This document shows positions 8,199 through 16,768 of a stretch of DNA of 64,000 nt, in pieces (the first letter of the stretch is position 1; the number at the start of each line of letters is the position of its first letter). The notes under the pieces are model-generated. The model was not told where the DNA came from. It searched no databases and was given only the letters and a program-made list of their open reading frames with translations. Position numbers and translations under genes: made by a program. Source of the stretch: JBFFMO01 sp041390025 (lineage in GTDB: Bacteria; Myxococcota_A; Bradymonadia; Bradymonadales; Bradymonadaceae); the NCBI GenBank assembly GCA_041390025.1, contig JAWKQR010000011.1:62001-126000 (forward strand). Reading direction: 5' to 3'.

Positions 8199-9391
8199 TC
8201 CGCGACGGCGACGTAGCGATCCTCAGGGTCGGCATCCGGGTCCTGCTGGTCCGAGACATCGACTTGGATCGGCAGTCCCTTGAGCTTCTCCATCATCTCG
8301 TCGCTGATGTAGTGGTAGTGCAGATCGAGCTTGTCGAGGTTGGTGATCTTGGGGTTTTCGAGCAGCGCCTTTGCACCCTCGTCTCCCAGCGTACCCATCG
8401 ACAGATCGAGGACTTTGAGTTGGTCCAAAATGCTGCCCGTCACATCACTGGTGTTGCTTGTGTCGCCGCCTAAAAGCTTCATCAAATCCGCTTCGGACAA
8501 CACGGGCACACCCAAGGATTTTGCCTTCTCCATCTTGCTGCCCGCCTTCTCACCCGCGACCAGATAGTCGGTGGTCTTGGTGACCGAGCCGCCCGTTTTT
8601 GCGCCGCGTTTTTCGAGCTCTTTCTCGGCGTCGCTGCGCTTCATTTGATGCAATGTGCCGGTCAGCACGAATGTCTTGCCTTCGATCTGAACACTGCTGA
8701 CGTCGGCTTGATCAGCAACCGAGAGCGCTTTCGCGATCGCATCGGCAATCTGAGAGTCGCGCAGGCCGAGATGACGAAGCTTGGGCCACTTCTTGCCGTC
8801 GAGGATGGGGCGTAGATCGTGAATCTTCGCCTCAAATCCGTAGTCCTCGGTGCCAAGCCAAAGTTCCAGATGCTCAAGATTGGGCAGTTCGGCCTTGATC
8901 ACATCGCGGATCACCTCCGAGGGCATGCCGCCGGTTTCGATGATGAGGGTTTTGAGCTTGTCGTGTTTGACGTTCTTGAGCGCAAGGCTGTTGCCGCCTC
9001 GGCATTGGAAATGGACCAGATTCGGGAATGCATTGATGACAGGCCCGAGGTTGGACTGCTCAATCCACGAAATCTCGTTCTCCTCGTAAGTGATGTCGCC
9101 AAACATGATCGCTTCGAGCCCGCTGAGCTGCTGCTTGTGCTCAAGCAATGCTTCGACGACTTCTTCGGAACCGCCCTGTTCGTAGTCCCAGATTCCGATG
9201 ACCAACGCTTTGACCTCGCCGACGTTTGGGTCAGCGGCAAACTTGGCGATCATTTCGGGCACAGATTTTTCGTCGTCGTACTCCGTGCGGAGACGATAGA
9301 CGACGCCGGTGGGCTTGGCGATGCCAACCGCCATGTCGAAATCTTCAACGGTTTTGCCGTAAAACTCTTCTAGATTGTCCCCGATCGTCAT
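8195..9391 (-). CDS. STM4015-family leucine-rich protein with an inserted BRCT domain
   Basis: A 398-residue protein, first gene of the STM4015-4014-4012-4011 series. Residues about 55-225 and 322-375 carry leucine-rich-repeat strands such as L-K-T-L-I-I-E-T, L-E-H-L-E-L-W-L, L-R-H-L-G-L-R-D and L-K-V-L-D-L-S-M, as in STM4015 proteins. Between them, residues about 235-309, sits a complete BRCT domain like that of NAD-dependent DNA ligase: I-E-G-K-T-F-V-L-T-G-T-L, then K-R-G-A-K, then T-K-T-T-D-Y-L-V-A-G, ending P-V-L-S-E-A-D-L-M-K-L-L. BRCT domains bind proteins or DNA ends, so the insertion is unusual here. The start ATG 9391 has GGGAGG six bases upstream. The stop overlaps the next start as ATGA. 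Confidence 0.85.
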   Translation of the reverse strand: MTIGDNLEEFYGKTVEDFDMAVGIAKPTGVVYRLRTEYDDEKSVPEMIAKFAADPNVGEVKALVIGIWDYEQGGSEEVVEALLEHKQQLSGLEAIMFGDITYEENEISWIEQSNLGPVINAFPNLVHFQCRGGNSLALKNVKHDKLKTLIIETGGMPSEVIRDVIKAELPNLEHLELWLGTEDYGFEAKIHDLRPILDGKKWPKLRHLGLRDSQIADAIAKALSVADQADVSSVQIEGKTFVLTGTLHQMKRSDAEKELEKRGAKTGGSVTKTTDYLVAGEKAGSKMEKAKSLGVPVLSEADLMKLLGGDTSNTSDVTGSILDQLKVLDLSMGTLGDEGAKALLENPKITNLDKLDLHYHYISDEMMEKLKGLPIQVDVSDQQDPDADPEDRYVAVAE

Positions 9392-9495
9392 TGGATGCCT
9401 CCCGTATGAATGAGTGAGGCGATGCTAGGTGCGCCGTTCGCGTGGGTCAACGCTGCGCGAGTGAACAGAGCCCATGGTTCGAATCTTTCGTATTG

Positions 9496-9564
9496 CGTTG
9501 GCGCACTGGTGAGTGCGCCGTTGGCGTTGTGGGTTATGCGCCAACGGTGTATTTCCGTTGGCGC
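9496..9564. repeat. Paired hairpins built from CGTTGGCG copies
   Basis: Two adjacent inverted repeats lie between the OmpA stop (9582, minus strand) and the divergent start of the STM4015-like gene. One is GGCGCAC / GTGCGCC (9500-9506 and 9513-9519). The other is a perfect ten-base pair GCGCCAACGG / CCGTTGGCGC (9538-9547 and 9555-9564). The word CGTTGGCG or its complement occurs four times. The second hairpin could end transcription of the OmpA gene, but no T-run follows. Confidence 0.6.
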
Positions 9565-9581
9565 CGAGGTGCCGATGAGAA

Positions 9582-11428
9582 CTACTTGATGATGAACTCG
9601 ACCCGTCGGTTCTGCTCACGGCCTTCAGGTGTATCGTTGTCCGCGATAGGTCGATCGGGTCCGAAGCCTTGCGCGCGAAGCCGGTCCGGCGACACGCCCT
9701 GTCCGATCAGATACTTCATCACCGCATCGGCGCGTCGCTGTGAGAGCGCTTGGTTCTTGTCGGCGTTGCCGCGCCCGTCGGTGTGCCCCTCGATGCTCAC
9801 GACACGGATCTGCGGGTTGTCGTTGATGGTCTTCGCGACGCTGTTCAGCACGTCAAAGCTGCGCGATTCGATCCGATCGGAGTTGTTGCCAAAATAGACC
9901 TTCTCGGTCACGAGCCTACCGTTTGACACCTTGACCTTGGGGGCTTGCTCCTCGGGACAGCCGTCTTCATCGTCGACGCCATTCATGTTTTCAGCGACAT
10001 CGGGGCACTGGTCCACAACGTCTGCGATGCCGTCTTTGTCGTTGTCCTCATCAGGGCAACCGTCGGTGTCTTGGAAGCCGTCCTTGTCTTCGGCTTTGAA
10101 CGGACAACGGTCGTCTTTGTCGAGCACGCCGTCGAAGTCGTTGTCCTCGTCAGGGCACCCGTCGTCGTCGTCGAATCCGTCTTTGTCTTCGGCGACCTCG
10201 GGACATCGGTCGACGTCGTCGCGGATACCGTCATTGTCCGCATCGCCGTTGGGGCAGCCATCCTTTGTGCCTCTACCGTCGACGAGCGGGCAACGGTCGA
10301 CCTCGTCTTTGATGCCATCGCCGTCGTTGTCGTCCTCGGGGCAACCGTCAGAGTCCTGGAAACCGTCGTAGTCTTCTCGGATTTCAGGACACGCGTCGAC
10401 GTCGTCCTTGATCTGGTCCCCATCGCGGTCGTCATCGGGACATCCGTCGTTGTCGCGGTCGCCATCGACGTCTTCGGGTTCGATCGGGCACATGTCCAGG
10501 CGATCGATGATGCCGTCACGGTCCTTGTCGTTGTCTGGGGGAGAAAACCCAAACGCGGCGACGACTCGGTAAAGTGGGGCGCCCGCACCATCGGTCAGCC
10601 CCGGACCGCCGCCCAAGTTGAGGGTCACCCCTTGTTTTGTCGTCCATTGAATCCCGCCGAGCACCTCGGCGGCTTCCCCTGGACCCTTTCCGAATTGCGG
10701 GCCGTCTCCAACGGTGTCGAGCTCACCGGTCAACGTGCCATAGAACCGCAATCCGTCAGCGCCCGACGGTGTCGTAAGGCCAAGCCCGTATCGAATGCGG
10801 TCATCGCTTGTGAAGCCAAACTGTGTGCGCTCGGGGCGCACGGTATAACCGACGTTCGTGTAGACTCCAAACCCAAGCGGATGCGTCAATCGAGCGCCAA
10901 TCGGGGCTCGAAGCGAAAGGCGCCATCGGAATTGAACGTCGTCTCGTCACCGATCGGAAAGTACACGGTACCCAGCAACGCCGCGCCAAACCCTGCCGCC
11001 CATGCGGGCTTGATGAACTGAGCTTTCACAGTCGCCCGCAGGTCGCCTACGGTCGCGATTGTCGCGTCTTTGTCGTCGGCTGCGGCCTCGACGTCGCCAC
11101 CCTCTTGCAGGAACGTGACGGGCAACATCAGACCCACGTCCACGTAGTCGAGCAAACCAAGCCCAAACCAAATCTCGCCGATCGCCTGATATTCGATCAG
11201 CGGCGAGGTGTTGGCACCCTGCGTCACGGTCAATGGATCGCGTGAGTAGTGAAACAACAACCCAGCCGACAGGTCGAGGTGCGAGAGCACACCCGACCCC
11301 GCAACGTTCAGAAGGTTGTTCTCAAGGTTCGGGAACGGGTCAAACGTGTTCGCAGCAAATGTGGGCGCTTGTTGCGCATACGCGACGCTTGGGAGCGCCA
11401 ACAGGGCGCAAACGAGGGCAGCTTTCAT
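9582..11428 (-). CDS. OmpA-family outer membrane protein with thrombospondin type-3 repeats (one frameshift)
   Basis: An outer-membrane protein of about 615 residues. A signal peptide ends A-L-P-S-V-A-Y-A. Then follow about 260 residues of beta-barrel-like sequence, eight or so calcium-binding thrombospondin type-3 repeats (D-x-D-x-D-G-x-x-D-x-x-D-x-C-P), and a C-terminal OmpA peptidoglycan-binding domain with G-H-T-D-G-R-G and N-R-R-V-E-F. The frame breaks at about 10886: the 5' part ends R-L-A-L-D-stop, and the next frame resumes T-H-P-L-G-F-G-V-Y-T. Adding one base before TGACG restores a single protein, so a one-base deletion (real or sequencing) is likely. It probably tethers outer membrane to cell wall. 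Confidence 0.85.
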
Positions 11429-11449
11429 GGATGTCTTCTCGGCGTAGGC

Positions 11450-13123
11450 CTACTCAGCGAACTGCTGTCGGTACGTGAAGAATACGCCCGAGTCGTTGGG
11501 GATGACCTCCATCTGGACAGGCCCCAGGAACATCTTTGACATTCCTTCCAATTCTGGCGCACCGCCAAGGGCGTCGATGAGTCGCACCGCGTCGTAGCTA
11601 AACGTGATCCAAGGTGTCTCGGTAGGCGCAGCGTTCGCGAGCTCGACCACGTCATCGGCTGCCGTCTGACCCGCTGCGATGCCGATTTGGTTGGGGGTCA
11701 TCGACAAGAAGTAGTTGCCCGGAGGCACGCCCATCGACGCAAGGTCTGGAATGGCCACTGCGACACTGTCTGGCTGGACCGCGAGGTTCGCCAGCTCAGG
11801 AGCGGTCATCTTGAGGAAATCCATCAACCCCACAGCGTTCGAACTGCGGATCACCACCGCCGCGGTGTATTCGCCTGTCGGCGCGACTGCGAGGTCGCCT
11901 TGAGGGGCCTGAGGCCCATTTGCGGGGGCTTTAATGTCCTTCAAGATGACGTTGACGCCTTGCAATTGGCTAACCACCGGCGGAATCATCATCGAGAGCG
12001 CGCCAAACTGCTCAGCGGCTTGATTGAACTCGGCGAGTTCTTCGCACTGGAACGGTGTTTCGCGGTGGGCATTCGCCATTTCCACGGCCACTTGCACGAG
12101 CGCCCCCATGTCGATGCCCGCACCGAATGCTGCCATCGCGTCGTTGGCGTATGTCGAGTTTGAGGCGGGGATCGACGTGCGGGTCTTCGCGAGTTTCGCG
12201 CCCAGTCCGTTCGTCATTTCCAGTCCGCCACGGGCCGAGAATTGCGTCGACGTCCACTCGTCGTAGCCCATCACCATGCGCGGATACTTCGCCGCGAGCG
12301 ACCGAATCTCGGTTTGGCACACAGGCGACATGCTGAGGTCACGCTCGGGCGAAAGGCGCGCCGCGATGTCTTCGTTGAGTCCGGGCTGGGGCGAGACCAA
12401 CATCTGTACGATGCGCTCGATGTCGACAAAACCAAGGAAGTAGGGCTTGAACCCATATTTTTCGGTCAGCAGCTCCAGCGCGCGCGACTTCAGAATGTTG
12501 TCCTCTGGTTTCTTCTCGCCGACCAAGTAGGGCAGGTAGAGCTCTGCGGTCGATGTGGGGGTGAAGCCCATCACAAGCTCGTTGCCTTGGAACGACAAGG
12601 CGAACACGCCGTCGTCGTTGGCGTACGCTTTGTAAGTGTACTCGCCGATCTTCTGTTCGGTCGACGTCAATCCCGCACGTGTTTCGATGCGCTGGATCAG
12701 GCCTTTCATGGCCTCTGGGTCTTTGGTCTCGTAACGGAACACCGGCAACCACGAGATCCCGTAAACGGCAGTGCGTGGCGACATCGAAAAGCCGAGCGAC
12801 TCAAGGCCTTCACGGTTCCACTTGCCGCGGAACTCCTCGAGGTACGCGACGGCAAAACGCTCGGCGGTCGTGGACTGCGGCGTGAGCATCGCGGCCATCT
12901 GCCCTGACAGCGCGTCCATGGCGGTGCCCAACTGACCGAGCATGTCGACCATTTCGCCCATGGGCATCGGCTCGAGCGAGGCGAGCGCGTATGGCGTTTC
13001 GGCAGGGATCGCGGCCAAATGGGGCGATTTCTGCGCCAGCTCAAGTTCGGAGTCTGCTTTGGGCGTGCTGGAGCAGCCGGCCATGAGGGTTGCGGCAAAG
13101 AGAGCGGTCGTGAACTTGCGCAT
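11450..13123 (-). CDS. Lipoprotein, member 1 of a tandem paralogous pair
   Basis: A 557-residue protein with a lipoprotein signal (A-T-L-M-A-G-C-S-S, Cys at about 16). The rest has no recognised domain. It aligns along its length with the adjacent upstream gene: both share A-S-L-E-P near residue 50, W-N-R-E-G near 105, then W-x-P-V-F-R-x-E-T, L-P-Y, T-x-K-Y-G-F, G-F-x-D-x-E-R and an N-G-L-G-A block, so they arose by duplication. Members of this type resemble substrate-free surface lipoproteins of Myxococcota, which is only an impression. The stop lies 21 bases before the OmpA gene start, so co-transcription is likely. AGGTAGGAT precedes the ATG. Confidence 0.8.
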   Translation of the reverse strand: MRKFTTALFAATLMAGCSSTPKADSELELAQKSPHLAAIPAETPYALASLEPMPMGEMVDMLGQLGTAMDALSGQMAAMLTPQSTTAERFAVAYLEEFRGKWNREGLESLGFSMSPRTAVYGISWLPVFRYETKDPEAMKGLIQRIETRAGLTSTEQKIGEYTYKAYANDDGVFALSFQGNELVMGFTPTSTAELYLPYLVGEKKPEDNILKSRALELLTEKYGFKPYFLGFVDIERIVQMLVSPQPGLNEDIAARLSPERDLSMSPVCQTEIRSLAAKYPRMVMGYDEWTSTQFSARGGLEMTNGLGAKLAKTRTSIPASNSTYANDAMAAFGAGIDMGALVQVAVEMANAHRETPFQCEELAEFNQAAEQFGALSMMIPPVVSQLQGVNVILKDIKAPANGPQAPQGDLAVAPTGEYTAAVVIRSSNAVGLMDFLKMTAPELANLAVQPDSVAVAIPDLASMGVPPGNYFLSMTPNQIGIAAGQTAADDVVELANAAPTETPWITFSYDAVRLIDALGGAPELEGMSKMFLGPVQMEVIPNDSGVFFTYRQQFAE

Positions 13124-13223
13124 GCGATCCTACCTAGTGGTGTGAAATGAACGCGCAAGGTCTAACCGACATACACGACGTGTGCAAGCGGGGCCGCCGG
13201 CACGTCCCCGTTATGCGTCGCGT

Positions 13224-14882
13224 TTATTTGGGAAACTCCTGAACCCATCGGGCGAACATGCCGTACGTGTTGGGCGCCGCCTCGACATGCAACCTACCCA
13301 CGAAGATGCGCAGAAGGCTCCTAAGCCACGACTGTGGCATGGCTTCGATCATGTCCGCCGGGTCCAAGCTTAAGTTCGCCCAACCGGATTTCGTCGGCTC
13401 CGAACGCGCCAATTCCGTCGCAGCCTCGGCCCCTCTTTCGTCGGTCATGATCACGAATTGTTGCTTGGACGCCGCGGCGAAGTAACCGGTGTGCTCGGCG
13501 AGTTTCAAACCCGGGAGCGCTACCGCAACGCCGTCGGTTTTCATCTCGAGCTTTGCAAATCCAGGGTCTGCATTTTCCAAGAGTGTGATGATGTTGCCCG
13601 TATCGCGCGTCCGCACGATGATGGCATGATTGATGTCGCTACGTTCGGTGTCGGCATCGCCAGCGTCGGGGGGCTGCAGGCCGGTGTCGGTTGGTTTGAC
13701 GACGTAGAGGGCCACACCCTGAATATCGCCAAACAGCGGAGGTAACAGTGCGGCACTGCGCGCGAATTTCTCGGCCCCAGCATTGTAGGGGAGGAGCAAG
13801 TCGCAACGATAAGGGGTCTTGAGGTGGTCTGTGGACATTTCAGCGATGAGCCCCACCAACTTTCCCACTTCGACGCCCAGACCCGCAGCCAAGCGTGGGT
13901 CCTGGGCATAGCGGGATCCTGTGCCAGGGATGGGGCCTTGTGTATCGGCGAGCCGCGCGCCCAGTCCGTTCTCCATTTCCAAGCCCGCATCGAGCGTGAA
14001 CTCGGTTTCGGTCCACGAATTCAACGCAAAAACCACACGAGGATAGTTCGCAAACATGGATGTCAGCTCGGCTTTGCAGTCCGCAGACTCGTCGTCCTTC
14101 AAAAAGTCGACGCGTTGGGCGATCTCTGCGTCTAGCCCCGTGGGTGCAAGGACCAAAGTGACCATTCGTTCGAAATCCAGGAACCCCAACAGCTGCCCGG
14201 AAAACCCGTACTTCTGAGTGAGAACGGTCAGGGATTGGCTGTTCGCAATGCTCACGTCAGGTTTCTGTTCCCCCAGAAAGTAGGGCAACCAAAGATCCAC
14301 GGCCTCGTTGAGCGCGGCCCCGATCACAAGATCATTTCCTTCAAATTTCCACGTGACGATAGCGCCCGGGGACCCGTAAACGTTGTACGTTTGGTCCCCC
14401 TCGGTTGCGGTGGTCAAAATCACACCTGACCTCGTTTCGGCGCGTTGAATCAGCGCGCGCACACGTTCTGGATCGTTGGTTTCGATGCGAAAAACCGGAA
14501 ACCAGGAAACAGCGTAGAATGCAAGGTGGGGGCTTGTTGACAGACCAAGCGCCTCGAAGCCTTCGCGATTCCACGAGCCGTCAAATTCTCGCATCATCGC
14601 CGCGAACAGCTTGGAGGCGCCGATGGGCGATGATCCAAACGCGTCGACAAGAAAATCGGTGAGGTCCAAAAGGTCGCTCTCGTTGCGACTAAGCGTGTCC
14701 AGGATTGGCCCGGCGGGCAGCGGTTCAAGCGAAGCCAGCAGAAAGAACGTGTCGGCGGGGATCGACGCGAGGCGATCGGGCGTCTGAATCGCCTCGATGC
14801 TGGCCTCTTTGGTGGGCGCACTGGAACAACCGCTTAGCGCGATAAATGATAAGAATGCGAACGCGACCACTGGGCGAACCAT
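13224..14882 (-). CDS. Lipoprotein, member 2 of a tandem paralogous pair
   Basis: A 552-residue lipoprotein; the signal peptide ends I-A-L-S-G-C-S-S. I chose ATG 14882 because GAGGG lies five bases upstream and the lipobox is at the right distance. The open frame runs further upstream only as the complement of the acyltransferase gene. It is a full-length paralogue of the next gene, more diverged at the C-terminus. No catalytic motif is visible. Many Trp/Phe-rich strands (W-F-P-V-F-R-I-E-T, L-L-G-F-L-D-F-E-R) suggest a beta-rich periplasmic domain. Function unknown. Confidence 0.8.
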   Translation of the reverse strand: MVRPVVAFAFLSFIALSGCSSAPTKEASIEAIQTPDRLASIPADTFFLLASLEPLPAGPILDTLSRNESDLLDLTDFLVDAFGSSPIGASKLFAAMMREFDGSWNREGFEALGLSTSPHLAFYAVSWFPVFRIETNDPERVRALIQRAETRSGVILTTATEGDQTYNVYGSPGAIVTWKFEGNDLVIGAALNEAVDLWLPYFLGEQKPDVSIANSQSLTVLTQKYGFSGQLLGFLDFERMVTLVLAPTGLDAEIAQRVDFLKDDESADCKAELTSMFANYPRVVFALNSWTETEFTLDAGLEMENGLGARLADTQGPIPGTGSRYAQDPRLAAGLGVEVGKLVGLIAEMSTDHLKTPYRCDLLLPYNAGAEKFARSAALLPPLFGDIQGVALYVVKPTDTGLQPPDAGDADTERSDINHAIIVRTRDTGNIITLLENADPGFAKLEMKTDGVAVALPGLKLAEHTGYFAAASKQQFVIMTDERGAEAATELARSEPTKSGWANLSLDPADMIEAMPQSWLRSLLRIFVGRLHVEAAPNTYGMFARWVQEFPK

Positions 14883-15026
14883 GAATCCCTCGAGAGAAAA
14901 GTGACGAAGACCAAGGTTTAGTCGACACATAGCCATCGCGCAACCGTTCCCGAACCGCTCGGCGTTGACGGCCAATGGGGGAGGGTGCGACCTTACAGCA
15001 GTCTTTACGTGAGCAGTGCCGTGGCG

Positions 15027-15854
15027 ATGTTGATCGACGACGAAATCATGGACAGGGTGCGGCGCATCGAGCTGCCGTTTAACCGTTACGGGATCGACCC
15101 CTACGGGATTTCTCAGGAGAATTTGGGGGTCTTCTTTTCGGCCCTCGGGTTCCTGTACAAGCACTATTTTGACGTCAAATGCTACGGCATCGACCACGTG
15201 CCCAAACGCGGTCGCGGCATGCTTGTGGGCAACCATAGCGGCGGCGTTGCGGTCGATGGCGCGATGGTGTTGACCTCGATGTTGCTCGAGATGGAACCCC
15301 CGCGCTTGGGGCAGGGCATGGCCGAAAAGTTCCTCAACCGCATTCCTTTTGTGTCTCAGTGGACCAACCGCGTGGGCCAGTTTACCGGATTGCCTGAGCA
15401 CGCTGCGCGCCTGCTTGAGGACGAGCGGCTCTTGATGGTGTTTCCTGAGGGTGCGCGCGGGACCGCCAAGCTCTACCCCGATCGAAATTCGCTGGTGCGC
15501 TTTGGAACCGGGTTTGTTCGCTTGGCGCTCTCGACCAAGACGCCGATCATCCCGTTTGCGTTTATCGGTGGCGGGGAGGCAATCCCTACGATTTACAACT
15601 CCGAGTGGCTGGGAAAGCTCGTCGGCGCGCCGTACGTGCCTTTTACCCCCTACGTTCTCCCCGTCCCGCGGCCGGTGCCGTGTGAGGTCTATTACGGACA
15701 GCCGATGATCTTCGAGGGAACAGGGAACGAAGACGACGACGTCATCAATGGTTATGTGGAAGAAGTCCAGACGCGGATCGCCTCCTTGATCGCCCTTGGC
15801 CTTGAGCGCCGCGACCACCGCGATCAACCCTTTGAGTTTCCGGGGGCACCATGA
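15027..15854 (+). CDS. PlsC-type 1-acyl-glycerol-3-phosphate acyltransferase family protein
   Basis: A lysophospholipid acyltransferase-type protein of about 275 residues. It carries the catalytic block N-H-S-G-G-V-A-V-D (NHx4D form) followed by an acceptor-binding F-P-E-G-A-R-G, and P-F-A-F-I-G-G-G-E. This is the PlsC/DGAT-like arrangement used to acylate a lysolipid at the membrane. The start is uncertain. ATG 15027 is the first ATG and lacks a ribosome site; a GTG at 14985 directly abuts a strong GGGGGAGG. The stop overlaps the epimerase start as ATGA, so the two genes form an operon. In Myxococcota, acyltransferases of this form are often next to an NAD-epimerase, suggesting a shared lipid or surface-glycan role. 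Confidence 0.85.
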   Translation: MLIDDEIMDRVRRIELPFNRYGIDPYGISQENLGVFFSALGFLYKHYFDVKCYGIDHVPKRGRGMLVGNHSGGVAVDGAMVLTSMLLEMEPPRLGQGMAEKFLNRIPFVSQWTNRVGQFTGLPEHAARLLEDERLLMVFPEGARGTAKLYPDRNSLVRFGTGFVRLALSTKTPIIPFAFIGGGEAIPTIYNSEWLGKLVGAPYVPFTPYVLPVPRPVPCEVYYGQPMIFEGTGNEDDDVINGYVEEVQTRIASLIALGLERRDHRDQPFEFPGAP

Positions 15855-16765
15855 AGGTTCTGATCACCGGCATTTCGGGAAAACTCGGTCGCCTCGTGGC
15901 CAAACGTCTGCTCGAGGAAGGCCACCGCGTCATCGGCGTGGACCAGCGGCCGTGGCCTGATGCCCCCAAAGGCATCAAGATCGTTTCGGCGGACATTCGT
16001 AAGCGGCCTGCCGAAGAGGTGTTTCGCACGCAACGGCCCAACTGCGTCATTCACATGGCCACGGTGACCCACCTCACGACGCGCATGAGCGAGGACCGCC
16101 AGCGGATCAACCTCGGTGGGACGCGCGCGGTGTTCGAGAACTGTCATAATTACGGTGTCGAGAGCATCATCTTTGTCGGTCGCCACACGTATTATGGGGC
16201 CGGACCGGATGCGCCGCTCTATCACACCGAGGACGAGCCACCGACGGGCATGATGCAGTATCCCGAGCTGTCCGACTTGGTCGCGGCGGACCTGTACGCG
16301 GGGTCGGCGCTGTGGCGCTACCCCAACCTCAAGACGGCCGTGCTGCGTATGGTCTACACGCTTGGGCCGTCGCGGCACGGCACGTTCGCGAGCTTTTTGC
16401 GTGGTCCACGAGTTCCCACCGTCCTGGGCTACGACCCGCTGTTCCAGTTTATGCATGAGTTTGATGTGGCGACGGCCATCGCCATGGCTCAAAAAGCGCA
16501 GCTCAACGGCGTTTACAACGTCGCAGGACCACAACCGGTACCCCTGTCGCTCGCGATCGAGGTCACCGGGCGTACGCGTGTTCCGCTGCCCGAACCCTTG
16601 TTGCTTTCGATGTTGGGTCGATTCGGGTTGCCCGCGTTGCCCAAGGGCGCGGTGTCACACGTCAAGTACCCCATTGTGGTCGATTCCGGTCGTTTCAAAG
16701 ACGCGACAGGATTTAGCCCAACCTACGACGAAGTTCAGACCATGGAATCGTTCCGCTGGTCGTAA
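15851..16765 (+). CDS. NAD-dependent epimerase/dehydratase (extended SDR)
   Basis: A 304-residue Rossmann-fold protein. The dinucleotide loop G-I-S-G-K-L-G is at residues 7-13. An Asp (G-V-D-Q-R) follows strand 2, favouring NAD, and C-V-I-H-M-A-T-V is the strand-4 block. A usual Tyr-x-x-x-Lys catalytic pair is not evident; the region after F-V-G-R-H-T-Y-Y-G reads L-S-D-L-V-A-A-D-L-Y, so it may act on its substrate differently or only bind. The C-terminal half resembles sugar-nucleotide epimerases. It is coupled by ATGA to the upstream acyltransferase and ends three bases before a convergent gene. Confidence 0.82.
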   Translation: MKVLITGISGKLGRLVAKRLLEEGHRVIGVDQRPWPDAPKGIKIVSADIRKRPAEEVFRTQRPNCVIHMATVTHLTTRMSEDRQRINLGGTRAVFENCHNYGVESIIFVGRHTYYGAGPDAPLYHTEDEPPTGMMQYPELSDLVAADLYAGSALWRYPNLKTAVLRMVYTLGPSRHGTFASFLRGPRVPTVLGYDPLFQFMHEFDVATAIAMAQKAQLNGVYNVAGPQPVPLSLAIEVTGRTRVPLPEPLLLSMLGRFGLPALPKGAVSHVKYPIVVDSGRFKDATGFSPTYDEVQTMESFRWS

Positions 16766-16768
16766 CCC

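Noticed and set aside
9950..10540. Repeated DNA that could be taken for a tandem repeat or CRISPR
   Set aside because: It encodes the thrombospondin type-3 repeats of the OmpA protein; units vary in length and have no constant spacers.
14883..15827. N-terminal extension of the second paired lipoprotein
   Set aside because: It is the complement of the acyltransferase gene; the lipobox and ribosome site fix the start at 14882.
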